Origin: Phyto melanocephala
Taxonomy: Eukaryota; Arthropoda; Insecta; Diptera; Rhinophoridae
Assembly (NCBI GenBank): GCA_941918925.1
Contig: OW799233.1
Coordinates: 9,230,001-9,294,000, forward strand
Direction: 5' to 3'
DNA: 64,000 nucleotides
Shown here: one piece after another, positions 47,094 to 58,691 of the stretch
Numbering within the stretch: position 1 is the stretch's first letter
Layout of the letters: the number at the start of each line of letters is the position of its first letter
Made by a program: the position numbers and the translations under genes
Notes under the pieces: model-generated
What the model was told of the DNA's origin: nothing
Database searches by the model: none
What the model saw: only the letters and a program-made list of their open reading frames with translations

Positions 47094-47836
47094 TTATACC
47101 CTTCACACAGTGAAAAAGGGTATATATAGGTTTGTCATTCCGTGTGAAATTTCTACAATTTTCATTTCCGACCCCATAAAGTATATATTTTCTGAAAGCT
47201 TATGAATTGGGGAGTCGATTAAGCTCTGTCAGTCTTTCCGTCTGTCCGTGTGTATGTTGAAATCAACTTTTTGAAGCCCCCCGACATCGCTTGGACTCTG
47301 GTGAGGTATTAATATATCAGAAATATTCGGGAGTAGATCGGTATTGAAAATCAGAAACATCGGTACATAAACAACTGAGATATAAGCAAAAACCCACGAC
47401 CACCTCGATTTTTTTTTCACAAAAACAACATTACAACAACAACATACATACATACAAACAGTATACTGGTTAGAGAAAACGTGGCATCGAATCCCAGCCG
47501 AGCCAAAAAAAAAATTTTTTTTTTTATTTTTTTTATTTTTAATTTAATATATTATTTATATTTTTATTATTATTTTTTTTTTAATTTTTTTTTATTTTTT
47601 TTTTGTTTTATATTCATTATATATTTTTTAATATATATATTTTTTTTAATATTTTTCTTTAATTTTTAAAAAATTTTATTTTAATTTTTTAACATGCATA
47701 CGTAAATTTATAATTTTACAATGGGATGTTTTTGTATATATAATTCACCATTACAAACTACTGTTATTGCATGACTACACGTTGTGAAGGGTATATAAGA
47801 TTCGGTACGGCCGAATATAGCGCTCTTACTTGTTTT
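47094..47836 (+). repeat. Family B dispersed repeat, young subfamily
   Basis: Starts TATACCCTTCACACAGTGAA, AAAGGGTATA (a stem-loop) and ends GTGAAGGGTATATAAGATTC, GGTACGGCCGAATATAGCGC, TCTTACTTGTT. Inside are TTCATTTCCGACCCCATAAA, AACATTACAACAACAACATA, then ACTGGTTAGAG..GGCATCGAATCCCAGC (47464-47497), and then about 190 bp of nearly pure T/A. The long plus-strand frame in that tract (47481) is low complexity. Confidence 0.75.
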
Positions 47837-49230
47837 TATTTATTTTTTTTTGTTTTTGTTTCAACTATAAGATGCTGACTGGTTTGCTACTGTTTTTTTT
47901 TTTGTTGTCCCCAGTTTGAAATAGATTTTAAACGTTTCAAACTTAATGAGGTATGTATTTATGTGTTTGAATGCGTGCGTTCATGGTTTTCAAGTCAGTA
48001 ACCTTTTGTACTGTTTATTTATTAAATATTATTACTATTATTTTTTTTAATGTTTTAATTTTCTAGCCAATCAGTTTGTTACGATCTTTTTCGTATTCTT
48101 ATATTTTTGTTTATTTTTTTTGGCCTTATGGGTTGAGCAATTTAAATATTTGTTCGTTTGTTCCATTGTTTTAAAGTTCATGGTCATTACTTTCAGTTTG
48201 TTAGACAGATGAGAATGATTTGAACAAAACGCATGTACGTACGGGGATATTAATACATTAAGTTTGTTGTTTTGTAAAAAAATTAAACAAGAAAAAAAAA
48301 AAACACATCTTAATGTAACTAATGAACCGAGTGGTAAAGAATAATTAAAAAAAGCTTAATGGTTATTCATGTACACATTTTCAAAAAAGAACTTTAATCA
48401 ATTTAATTTTAAACACAAGCCATTAACCATTTCTGCCTAATTTTGTTTATTTAAAAAAGAAAAAAAAAAACTCAAATGATTGACAGATATTTAAGGGCCA
48501 TAAGGCATCCTTGATAAGTAAATATAATGTATTTAATTATCGTATCGTATTCGGCCAACTATAATTAATGAAAATAGTAGCTGGCGTTATAATATAATGT
48601 AACTTGCAGAGACCCGGCTCACTTCGCTACTCCTTTATGAGTAAATATATACTGAGCTAATATAGTTGTTAAATTAGAAAAATTATTAGTTGCTTTATAT
48701 GTTTTAGAAGAAAATTTTTTATAAATTTTTTTGCAAAAAAATAGTATGTAAATATATACCCAGCAAAATAACACTTTACAAAATAATGAGTTGAAAGTTC
48801 CAGAAAGCAGTTCTTCACTACTGACAATTTGGCATCTATACCCATTCCACGCTCGCTTACAAATAGGGTATCAAATAAGTACTTACCACCCTCACTTACA
48901 AAAAGGCACCCGAAAAAGTTCGTATTACAATCGCTTATGAATAGGGACTTAAATAAGTACTTACTTTTATAGCAATAAAAAAGTACTTGATTTTAATAAC
49001 CTAAATAACCCATTAATATTATGGACTTACAGAAGTCGTTTGGTTCTTCTAGGGAAGTAAATTCGGTTTGATTTTTTTGCGATACGTTATTTTTAAATTT
49101 GAAAAACAGTGAAAGTCTATAAGTCATCACTTTTTTTAAAAATTATTGCCGCTGTTGTCAAAATTATTATTACTTATACCCTAAGCGTGTGAAACTAAAT
49201 GAGAATTATAAAAAGAAAAGATATTTATAC
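47837..49230. other. AT-rich tract with possible Helitron end relic
   Basis: Around 48603-48640, CAGAGACCCGGCTCACTTCG, CTACTC reads in reverse as GAGTAGCGAAGTGAGCCGGG, resembling the Helitron 3' end at 5581 (GTAGCGAAGCACGTACCGGG), but the terminal CTAG is not present. At 48860-48985 a GCTTA..AATAGGG..AAATAAGTACTTAC block occurs twice. Otherwise nothing recognised. Confidence 0.35.
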
Positions 49231-49305
49231 ATACTTTAGGGAGTAGGAAATTAATATTATAGAAATTACAAACGGAATGGCAAAGCACCACAGGTGATGG
49301 GAATA
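49231..49305 (-). repeat. Family B repeat fragment
   Basis: Retains only the family's left-end region in reverse: TATAGAAATTACAAACGGAA, TGGCAAAGCACCACAGGTGA. Confidence 0.6.
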
Positions 49306-51399
49306 GTTAGTAACCGTTCATTCGGCAACTCTTACAATTGAAGTCGTCTATAATTTAGTGCGTAGATGCCCAAAAATGTTTTGCTGCCTTATAAGTGAGA
49401 GAATTTTTAAGTACAGTGCCACTTAAAAGTAAATTATTAAAATTTAGTCATCAAAATTTTGTTTGGTTTTTAAAAATGTTTTATAATGCAGTTCACACTG
49501 AAATTCATATTTTTTTAGTTGGACGAAAAAGTAAGCGTAAAGATTTTTATTAAAATTTAATACAAGCAATTGTTCTTGGGTGTGAAAAAACTAATAATAA
49601 TTCTGTAAACAATGAATTTATTATTTACTTACTTGGTAAAATGAAAATTTAATGAATTTTCAATAAATTTTGCTGTTTCAAAATTGACTTTTTAAAAAAT
49701 AAAATATTTTTCTAATTCCATTATAATTTTTTTACCCACTGTATTTGAAAAGATATCAATACATCCGCAAGCATGTACATACATTCGTTAATGTCTCATA
49801 GAGCATAAGAATAACTGAGGTGGGCTTACAAAACAATTGCTTTGTGAAATATTTTAGTATAAAACGTAAGTACTAACGGGGTAAAATATTAAGTCTGGCA
49901 ACAATTTTAGTTACATGCTTTGGAACATGTTTACGCAAGCTGTGAATAGGTATGATTTCGCCATGATATTTGTTATGGTAATGAATGACAAATGTGTTTC
50001 GTGTACACGTTGCACAGTGTTAGCCGTAATTGGCCACACAACTCGACTAATCAACAACTCGGATAATAAATAATTGATACGATGAACAGCTGTTTGAAGC
50101 TTAGAAAATAGAAATTAGCCTAAGATAGTATATATATATATGTGTTCCTCTAACTCCCATTGGAGCATAGGACGCCTAAGATAGGCTTAGCTACAATGGT
50201 GATCTTGTTGCCATGCAGCTGTGTTGGCGCATGCAAATAAAAATCATGGCTACGACGTGATCACAACAGTCATATTGTATTCGCTATAACAAGAAACAGT
50301 TTTCTTTTTAAATGCTTTTCATCATATATTTTTCCACAATAACCAAGCTTTTATTTGAATTGTATAATTTAGTGTTTGCTTTTGTAAAAATTTCAATATG
50401 GTTGTCATTTAAAAATAGTATGATTTAAGAAATTGTTATGATAAAAACAAATTTATTCAAATTATTAAATAATAGGTTAGACAACAGTATGATTACAAAG
50501 CAATCAAGCTATGATTTGTTTAATAATAATTTGATTTCAACTGTTCTTCTTGCGAAATAAATTTTTATTATTTTAAAAGTTTGAGATGTCAAAAACTATA
50601 CAAAAATTTTGAAAAATTTAAAATTAACAAGAAAATTTAAAAAATACTTATAAAAAAAATATAAAAAAAAAAGAAAAAAGCAAAGGTTGACGATTGCAAC
50701 TGTAGTCATTTATATGATTTTTGCATGGTATTTTTATAAAACATAATAATGATAACTGGCAACCATTATATGCTTAAACCACAATCCTACAATTCAATCA
50801 TAGCATGTTGCTCTTAGATTATGATTAACACAACCATGTTATTTCTTTGCCTGCGTAAAAATAATTATTTTCTTTTACACACATGTATTTTGACAGCTTG
50901 AAGCCGTTAGCCTGCTGTCATCTATGTGTTTATTGTAATAAAATTGCCAGTTTAACAAAAAAAAAAAAAACTTTGCATTTGTTTTATTTTATTTAAAGTT
51001 AACGCCTTGAAAAAAAAAACTTTCCATTAAATAAACACCCACTTTAAAATTTCAATACATATTGTGCTACAAAATGATTTCAAGTTTTTTCTCTTTGTTT
51101 TAAAAAAATTCAATGTCATGGTTTGTTCAATTCAATAAACAGGGCGGTTTATTTGTTTAACAGTTTGTTCTTGTTTTTTGTTTTTTGTTATTTATCAATT
51201 TATTTCTTTTGTATTTTTTTTTTAACAAAAAATATAATAATCGTTGTCCTTAAACTTTAATCTCCCACACATAAAGAATTGAAATTTATTTGCAACTGGG
51301 CGAAATATTTATTATCGCAAATGACACACATCTGAAATATGCTCTTAAAAATTCTTTAAAATCCGGGTTTGAATATAAAACACTTTCATTTATATTTTA
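49306..51399. other. AT-rich non-coding tract
   Basis: Nothing recognised. Confidence 0.5.
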
Positions 51400-52890
51400 C
51401 TAGCCAAACCCGGCGCGCTTTGCTACGCCCCTTAATGAATCGAAATGCATTCTGAATTTTTTTATGGGCGTGGCCCTGCCCACTTTTTATACCCTTCACA
51501 CAGTGAAAAAGGGTATATATAGGTTTGTCATTCCGTGTGAAATTTCTACAATTTTCATTTCCGACCCCATAAAGTATATATTTTCTGAAAGCTTATGAAT
51601 AGAGGAGTCGATTAAGCCCTGACCGTCTGTCCGTCTGTCCGTCTGACCGTCTGTCCGTGTGTATGTTGAAATCAACTTTTTGAAGCCCCCCGACATAGGT
51701 TGGACCCGGATAAGGTATTAAAATATCAGAAATATTCGGCAGTAGATCGGTATTGAAAATCAGAAACATCGGTACATAAACAACTGAGATATGAGCAAAA
51801 ACCCACGACCACCTCGATTTTCTTTTCATAAAAACAACATTACAACAACAACATACATACATACAAACGTGTATACTGGTTAGAGAAAACGTGGCATCGA
51901 ATCCCAGCTGAGGCAAAAAAATTTTTTTTTAATTTTTTTAAAAATTTTTTTTTTAATTTTTTTTTTATTTTTTTTTTATTTTTTATTTAATATATTATAT
52001 ATATTTTTATTATTATTTTTTTTTTATAATTTTTTTTTTATTTTTTTTTTGTTTTATATATATTATATATGTATGTATATAATAATTTTTTTTTTTTAAT
52101 TTTTTTTTTAAATTTTTTTTTTTTAAATTTTTTTTTTTTTAATTTTTTTTTATTTTTTATTTTTTTTTTTGTTTTTTTTAACATACATACGTGAATTTAC
52201 TGTTATTGCATGACTACACGTTGTGAAGGGTATATAAGATTCGGCACGGCCGAATATAGCGCTTTTACTTGTTTAATCACGAAATTGTAAAGTCATAACA
52301 GCTCAATATGTGTGCAAAGTTTCAGAATAATCTGTCTAGTGCAAGTACCTCAAAATTATACATATTTTTTATGGGCGTGGCACTGCCCACTTTTCTAATC
52401 ATGAAATTATTAAGTCATGACAGCTCGATATGTGTGAAAAGTTTCAAAAAAATCGGTCTGGTGCAAGTACCTCAAAATTATAACCTTTTTTTATGGGCGT
52501 GGCCCTGCCCACTTTTCTAATCACGAAATTATATGGTTATGACAGCTTAGTATGTGTGCAAAGTTTCAGAAAAATCGGTACAGTGCAAGTACCTCAAAAT
52601 TAAAACATTTTTAGGGGCGTGGCCCCGCCCATTTTTCTTATCACAAAATTATTAAGTCATGACAGCCCGATATGTGTGCAAAGTTTCAGAAAAATCGGTC
52701 AAGTGCAAGTAGCTAAAACTGATAACTAATTTTTATGGGCGTGGCCCCGCCCAATTTTTTCACCCATAAACACTCCCTGGTATGTGTACAACAACTTACC
52801 AAAGTTTGAGCCCGATCGGTTTTACAGTTTCGGAGTCTATAGCTAACACACACACACACACACACAGAGTTTCACTTTTATATATATAGA
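51400..52890 (-). mobile_element. Helitron-like element, family A copy 5, split by a family B insertion
   Basis: The minus-strand 3' end is at 51400 (GGGCGTAGCAAAGCGCGCCG, GGTTTGGCTAG^T) and the 5' end at 52890 (A^TCTATATATATAAAAGTG). It is the same layout as the copy at 29466-30333, but interrupted at 51488-52273. About 700 bp remain without the insertion. The broken unit resumes as AATCACGAAATTGTAAAGTC. Confidence 0.8.
51488..52273 (+). repeat. Family B dispersed repeat nested in Helitron
   Basis: Starts TATACCCTTCACACAGTGAA, ends GGCACGGCCGAATATAGCGC, TTTTACTTGTT. It carries a (GTCTGTCC/GACC)n run at about 51619-51660, the ACTGGTTAGAG..ATCGAATCCCAGC block at 51874-51908, and about 280 bp of T/A. 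Inserted into CACTTTT^TAATCACG; TA at both junctions (CTTTTTATACCC and GTTTAATCAC) may be a 2-bp duplication. Nesting shows it is younger than this Helitron. Confidence 0.8.
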
Positions 52891-53789
52891 TATCGATTTT
52901 TTATGGACTTTAAAAAAGAGCTCAAATATGTATATGAGTTTTGCCATTAACAGTGTGGACCAGAAAGTCGCATCGCATTCCCACAAACTAATGGCAACTG
53001 TTTATTCAATCTATGAAATTTCAATTTACAACTTTTGCTCAAAAACAAATTTGACTGACACTGTATTAATTTAAACACACACACATACATACACTTAATG
53101 ATAAAAATATGAAGTGAATAAATACAATCAGTTTCTTTTAAAAATAAATTCAACCAGAATGTATCAAATTAAATTCACTTGTGTAAAATGTAATGCATGA
53201 TGGCCTTGAAAACCTTATTTTTTTTTGTTTTTATTCATCTTGTTCATCATTCATGTATGTTTAATAACTACTTTTGATGCATGTGATGCATTCAACCTTG
53301 AATTTTTAGATTTTGCAATTTTTTTTTCTTTTTTCTGTTTTTTTTCGATAGTTGTGACTGTGGTTGTTTTCTTTCTCAAAACTTGTTATCAATTCCTGAC
53401 TCATTTTTTTTGTTGCAGTTTTTGTTGCTTTTGATTGTCGTTGTCATCGTTAGTACGAGTAAATACTTGAAACTAAAGCATCCTCTAGCTTCAAGTACAT
53501 TAACGCGTACTTAAGAACAACGTACGAGGAGTGACTTGAAACTAAAACAACTAGTTTTATTGAACCACCTGAAGTTGTATTTGTAATTCGGTCAGCAAGG
53601 CAATCAATTTAAAAAAAAAGAAAGAAAGTGTTAAAAATCTCCAAAAAGAATTTAAATTATTTTTATATGCAAGTTGGTAATTTTATTGAGATATTTTTTT
53701 ATTTTTATTAATTATTTTATAAATTACTGCTTCAATTAAATCCTGTGACAATTAAAAATAATTTTTAAAGCTTAAGTGGCAACACCGTA
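52891..53789. other. AT-rich non-coding tract
   Basis: Nothing recognised. The hydrophobic Phe/Cys-rich open frame at 53225-53434 is a translated T-rich tract. Confidence 0.5.
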
Positions 53790-53796
53790 TATTATA

Positions 53797-54045
53797 TCTG
53801 TGGCTTGGAGGTAAAAGGGCCAATGTCAAAATATTTACTTTCGAAAAAATTGGAATTGAACTTTAACTTCTGTAGATGCTTTCATAGTGACCTTGGCCAG
53901 CATTTTATTTATGAAGCTGTTCTGGGTTAAGTTTGACTTTAGCTGTTTTACCATAATGAAATAGAGCAAGAAAACAAATCTAATGCAATGATTAATTTAA
54001 AAGAGCAAAAAAGTGACATTGGCCCTTTTAGCTCCAAGCCACAGA
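53797..54045. mobile_element. Foldback mini-element, family F copy 2, 7-bp duplication
   Basis: Ends TCTGTGGCTTGGAGGTAAAA, GGGCCAATGTCA and the complement. It is flanked on both sides by TATTATA (53790-53796 and 54046-54052). At 249 bp it is longer than the 188-bp copy at 8021, with about 70 bp (ACCTTGGCCAGC..TACCATAATGAAA) absent there. Non-coding. Confidence 0.75.
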
Positions 54046-54399
54046 TATTATAGTATATTATTTGGACGAACATGTTTGTAAGGGAGAAATGCAAAAGTTT
54101 CACTTACGGAAGGCATGAAACTTGCATGGAAAGTTTCCGTTTAGAAACATTACTTTTTTAGCACAACAAGTGCGTTTTTCGAAGCCTACTGTAGTATGCA
54201 TGAACATACTACAGCTTATTTTATAATTGTACCGACTAGAGGCTTTATCTGTCGCTTCGAAAAATTTTATTTTAACCAAATAAACAGTCTTAGTATTATC
54301 GTTCAGCATTCAGGGAAAAAGAGGATCACCATTATACTACATATTTATAGACTTTTAAAACGCGTGTCAAAAGCCATAACGCCATATACATAAAACAAG

Positions 54400-55370
54400 C
54401 TAGTATGCAAGGGTGTCCGCGAATGCCACTTTCCATATGTTGCATGAAAAGCAGCTGAAGAATAGGATCATTGTGAAAACTGGAGTTAAACAAGGTTGTG
54501 TGTTATATTCTCTACTTTTTAACTGCGTCCTCAATGCTGTGATCCAAATGGCAACAAACCATCATAAGAGAGGTTTTATGTTGGGCTTACAAGGATCGCT
54601 GGAGAACCCAAATTATGCCGATGACATATGTCTGCTTAGCCACTCATTTTCAGAGATGCAGTCGAAAATGTCCACCTTCACTGACATCGCAAAATTGGTC
54701 ACACTGAAAATAAATATATCCAACACAAAATCGCTTCGTATCAATACTAACACAGATCACCATTTCTTCGTATGTGATCAAGATATTGAATATGTTAATT
54801 AATTCTGCTACCTGGGTAGTATTATTGACTCGACTGGTGGCTCAGAAGCAGATACATCCAGTTGCATAAATAAAGCACGAAGTGCATTTGCCCAGATTAA
54901 CCGGGTTGGTAAATCCTTTAAAATTTCAAAACAAACCTAAATGAAATTGTTTAATTCCAATATAAAATCCATTTTATTATATCGTTGCGAGAACTGGAAC
55001 ATGGCACCACGTGATATACAATACCTTTAGGTAGTTCTCAACATTTGCCTCCGCAAAATCTTACTGATTTTGTGGCCTGTAACAATATCAAAAAACCAAC
55101 TCTGATTAGAGGCAGACCATCAGCATATTAGAGCAAAAAAAAAAGTAAGCGAAAACGAAGTTGAATAGGTCACACCCTTCTTTAACTCAGACGATGATAT
55201 TGCCAAGAAATGCGTATATTGAAACCCGCAGAGAAGCAGACGAGTTGGGAGACTAGGGCATACCTGGAAGCGGCAACTGACAATAGAACTTTGAAAATTG
55301 CGTATGAAGTAGAACGAGGTCAAGCATCTAGAAGATCAAGATTAGTTGAAGCCACCTTTTTGAGGCCCTA
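54400..55370 (+). pseudogene. RTE-type non-LTR retrotransposon 3' part (reverse transcriptase)
   Basis: A 129-codon frame (54413-54802) shows RT motifs in order: TGVKQGCVLYSLLFNCVL, then NPNYADDICLLSHSFSEMQS with the YADD catalytic centre, then LVTLKINISNTKSLRINT. After a stop at 54802 the same frame continues FCYLGSIIDSTGGSEAD, INKARSAFAQI, FNSNIKSILLYRCENW, and then decayed NICLRKILLILWPVTIS and GRLGHTWKRQL. This matches the thumb and C-terminal region of insect RTE-like elements. The 5' half, with the endonuclease, is missing. Frameshifts and stops show it is dead. The RTE label rests on the overall motif pattern. Confidence 0.8.
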
Positions 55371-56351
55371 TTTTATATCCTGTTAAGTTGTTATAACTTA
55401 GAATTAAAATAATAATTCATAAGTTTATCTAATTAGGAAAAAAAAAGAAAAATAAATCTTTTATTTATTTCTTTTCTTATTTAAGTCTATGGAATTATAA
55501 CGTCAAGTATAATTCGTCGCACAGAGGGTTGAAATGTACCAAAAGTGAGGATTAATTCAAAAGCTGAACTTTATCCTACACATTCGTGTGTGGTACTGGG
55601 TGAAAGGTAATTAAATTCTACATCACTATTTGCCAAAAACTTTTGTTTTGAGTAAATTACTCTAACGACTATGAGCTGTCAAAGTCAAATAATTTTTCAA
55701 AATTTTTCGTGCCGTGCCTAAAACTGAAAATTGAGATATTTTGGGTGCTGATAATTCTTATTAAGCGTTATAAAAGTAATTTTATTAAAACGGAACCATC
55801 AACTCCAGGTATTTGGCTACATAACTGCTTTAATGTTTTTTAGATAAATGTTTTGCAAATATTTTTAATATTTTTTTAAAAAGTGCTCCATATTTGGGGT
55901 ATTTTCGATATATACACAGAGTTTCCACAAATTTCTTGTTGCGATCCAGCAAATTTTATTAAGTGATATTTTAATGTAGTATTTTAACTTATATATTCCA
56001 CACCAAACTTTTGCAGAGGCACCGCGTTTTTTTACTTATTAAAATTTTTGTGAAAGAACTCCAGTTGCTAAATACTTAATCTGAAAAAACAAACAAAAAA
56101 TCAACTTGTTTGTTTTTAACTCTCTGTTGTCTTTAATTTCGGTATTAAAGTTATTGTTATAAATGAGTTTGGTTTGTATCAGAGATGGTTGCGTGAGTTA
56201 ATTTTGACTCACGCTCACTTACAAAAAATGCTTTTATTAAATTTAAAATTAACTCACGAGCTCGAAATGATCACGAAAACACTTAATGTTCGAACAAAAC
56301 TAAAGCTTAAATACTAATATGTATATTAAATGCTAAAAAAAAAATCTAAAA
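55371..56351. other. AT-rich non-coding tract
   Basis: Nothing recognised. Confidence 0.5.
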
Positions 56352-57046
56352 AACAAGTAACAGTGCTATATTCGGCCGTGCCGAATCTTATATACCCTTC
56401 ACAACGTGTAGTCGTGCAATAACAATTGTTTGTATCACCATTCATCTCATATAAAAATACATACATAAGTACATGTAAAAAACATAAAAAAAAAATACAA
56501 AAAAAAAAAATATTAAAAATAAAAAAAATAATAAAAAAAATTAAAAAAAAAATTAAAAAAAAATTTTTTTTAAATTCTTTTAAAAAAATTAAAAAACAAT
56601 ATAAAAAAAAATAATAATATATTAAATAAAATAAAATAAAATAAAATTTATTTGGCTCAGCTGGAATTCGATGCCACGTTTACTTTAACCAGTATGTATG
56701 TAGGTTGTTGTTGTAATTTTGAAAAAAGAAACGAGGTGGTCGTGGTTTTTTGCTCATATCTCAGAAAGTTATGAGGCGATTGTGCTGAATTTCAATAGCG
56801 ATTCATTCTTGGATATTTCCAAGAGATTGATACCGTATACAGATCTGAGGAACATATAGTTGCTTCTAAAAGTAAATTTCAACCAACACACGGACAGACG
56901 GGCAGACGGTCAGGGCTTAATCGACTCCTCTATTCATAAGCTTTCAGAAAATATATACTTTATGGGGTCGGAAATGAAAATTGTAGAAATTACAAACGGA
57001 ATGACAAAGCTATATATGTATACCCTTGTGCACCACAGGTGAAGGT
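56352..57046 (-). repeat. Family B dispersed repeat, young subfamily, reverse copy
   Basis: Begins AACAAGTAACAGTGCTATAT, TCGGCCGTGCCGAATCTTAT and ends TATACCCTTGTGCACCACAG, GTGAAGG. It holds the A/T-only tract (56470-56650), then GGCTCAGCTGGAATTCGATG (complement of the ATCGAATCCCAGC block, one change) and TGGGGTCGGAAATGAAAATT, GTAGAAATTAC. The Lys-rich frame at 56426 is the A tract translated. Confidence 0.75.
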
Positions 57047-57720
57047 GAAGCTGATGCACAAATTCGGCAATAACTTACGTTATTAGAAATAAATTTCTTT
57101 ATAAAATTATATGTAACTCACGAACACTGCATTTAAAAAATATCGTGTCACGCTTCCGTCTCTTTTAATTGGTATAGATCATTGTACCCTACATAAAAAA
57201 CTTGGGCACAAGCATGTGAACATACATAGAAGTATGGTTTTCATTTGCAATTTAAAAGAACAAGTAAAGATTCCTACTATAAATTGGGTAAATTTCAACA
57301 TATTCTAAATAATTTCTAACATAAGCTAAGTAAATTTTAAGAAATTTCATATAAAATTACAGAGTTTGTTGATATTTACCTAAAATATATTTATTATTTA
57401 AATTTTTTAATAAAACATTGAGTATGCTTTAATTTTCAGTTAATTTATTGCTTTTTATTCCAAAGTTACAGCATAAATTGTGAACTAAGGTCTTTTTTTC
57501 CAAAAAAAAACAAAAAAGCGCTTAACGGGTTAAAAAAAAATTTCTTTTTTAATTTTTTTTCTAGAATTCTGTGTTTTTATGTGCTTATAATAACTCATCA
57601 ATAAAAAAATATAATATTTTAAAACTACGGCGTTTATGAATTAATCGCCACTTTGGGTACTATCGAACCCACTGTGCGTCGGTTCTTTTAGTGTTGGCAG
57701 CCGAATCAAAGCAAGACGTG
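57047..57720. other. AT-rich non-coding tract
   Basis: Nothing recognised. Confidence 0.5.
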
Positions 57721-57727
57721 GAGAATA

Positions 57728-58235
57728 CTACATATATAAGCGCAGAATATCCTCGATATAGTACATCTCTAAGACTAAAAGTAAAAAATGTTTCTGGACA
57801 GATTCGATAAGATCAATATGAACGTTATAGTAGGGATCCCATAAAATTGAGCCAAACTCTAAAATCGATGTTACAAGTGACGTTAAAGGGTTCTCTAATT
57901 CTGATGAAAGGCAAGATTTCACTTGCCTTATTAACAGCTAAAATAATGTATTGTATGAAATATAATTTTGTATCTTGCAAAATATAAAGATCCGTAATTG
58001 AGTTGACCGACTCTAGTCTATAGCCATCGATATAGTAGTGATTAAAAGCATCACACCTTCTCGAAAAAGTTACACTAAATTAAGGTTACACCAACTATAA
58101 AAATTTTCTAGGTCCTTTTGAAGATAGTTATGATCTGGTGAATGTTTGAACTTTAAAAATATTTTGACATCATTGCGAGGCAAGTCGTTGATGAAAAGTA
58201 AAAACAAAATGGGACCGAGGTGGCCGGATTTTAAC
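57728..58235 (-). pseudogene. Jockey/CR1-type reverse transcriptase relic
   Basis: The minus strand reads HLGPILFLLFINDLPRNDVK (RT motif LGP.LF..FINDLP) near 58230, then YLQKDLENFYSWCNLNLV, then decayed sequence. The YADD segment is deleted. The stretch at 57728-57922 gives SLVTSILEFGSILWDPYYNV and HIDLIESVQKHFLLLVL. This is the same protein family as the fragment at 58786-59376, but a different, more decayed insertion. Confidence 0.7.
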
Positions 58236-58322
58236 AAAATATTTTTATGATTTTTTTAGTATTTAAATTTAGGCTATAAGTTCAATGTGATAATGACAGA
58301 ATATCTAGAAATAGTTAGTTAT

Positions 58323-58392
58323 CCGATACTAGCTGAGTGAAGTGCATTTTCGAAACCAGCTACGGTTTCATCATCAGCACTCTTTTGATCAG
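58323..58392 (-). repeat. 70-bp segment shared with family D interior
   Basis: Reversed, it matches 38861-38929: AGAGTGCTGATGATGAAACC, GTAGCTGGTTTCGAAAATGC, then CACTC.GCTAGT.TCGG. The core GAAACCGTAGCTGGTTTC is an imperfect palindrome. Source element unknown. Confidence 0.7.
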
Positions 58393-58656
58393 AACTAGAC
58401 TTTGCGCAACTAAATTCTACGGACTGTGTTCTGCATAAAAAATATGAGTTTAACCGGCTTTAAAATGTTATCAAAACCCATTGAATCCAGTTTTTTTAGT
58501 AGAAGTTTCTTTTTTATATGTTTTTGCCATGAATCTGTTATTAGACACATGAAATTAAGTTATCGGCTTTTAGAGATTGTTATTTACACATATAATTTCC
58601 TCCTCTGGGTATATTTGCTATTTCAGCCCATGTCCAAATATTGAAAATACTTTAAA

Positions 58657-58659
58657 TAT

Positions 58660-58690
<31 letters not shown>
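58657..58690 (-). repeat. (TAAA)n tail of the adjacent retrotransposon
   Basis: About eight tetranucleotide units directly downstream (minus strand) of the Jockey/CR1-type fragment. This is the usual simple-repeat 3' end of such elements. Confidence 0.7.

Positions 58691-58691
<1 letters not shown>

Noticed and set aside
47464..47500. A tRNA gene
   Set aside because: A-box-like and B-box-like words are present, but the spacing is too short and no acceptor or anticodon stem can be drawn.
47481..47669. Hydrophobic Phe/Ile/Tyr-rich frame resembling membrane segments
   Set aside because: Pure T/A low-complexity DNA inside family B; the hydrophobicity is a composition artefact. The Lys-rich frame at 56426 is the same tract reversed.
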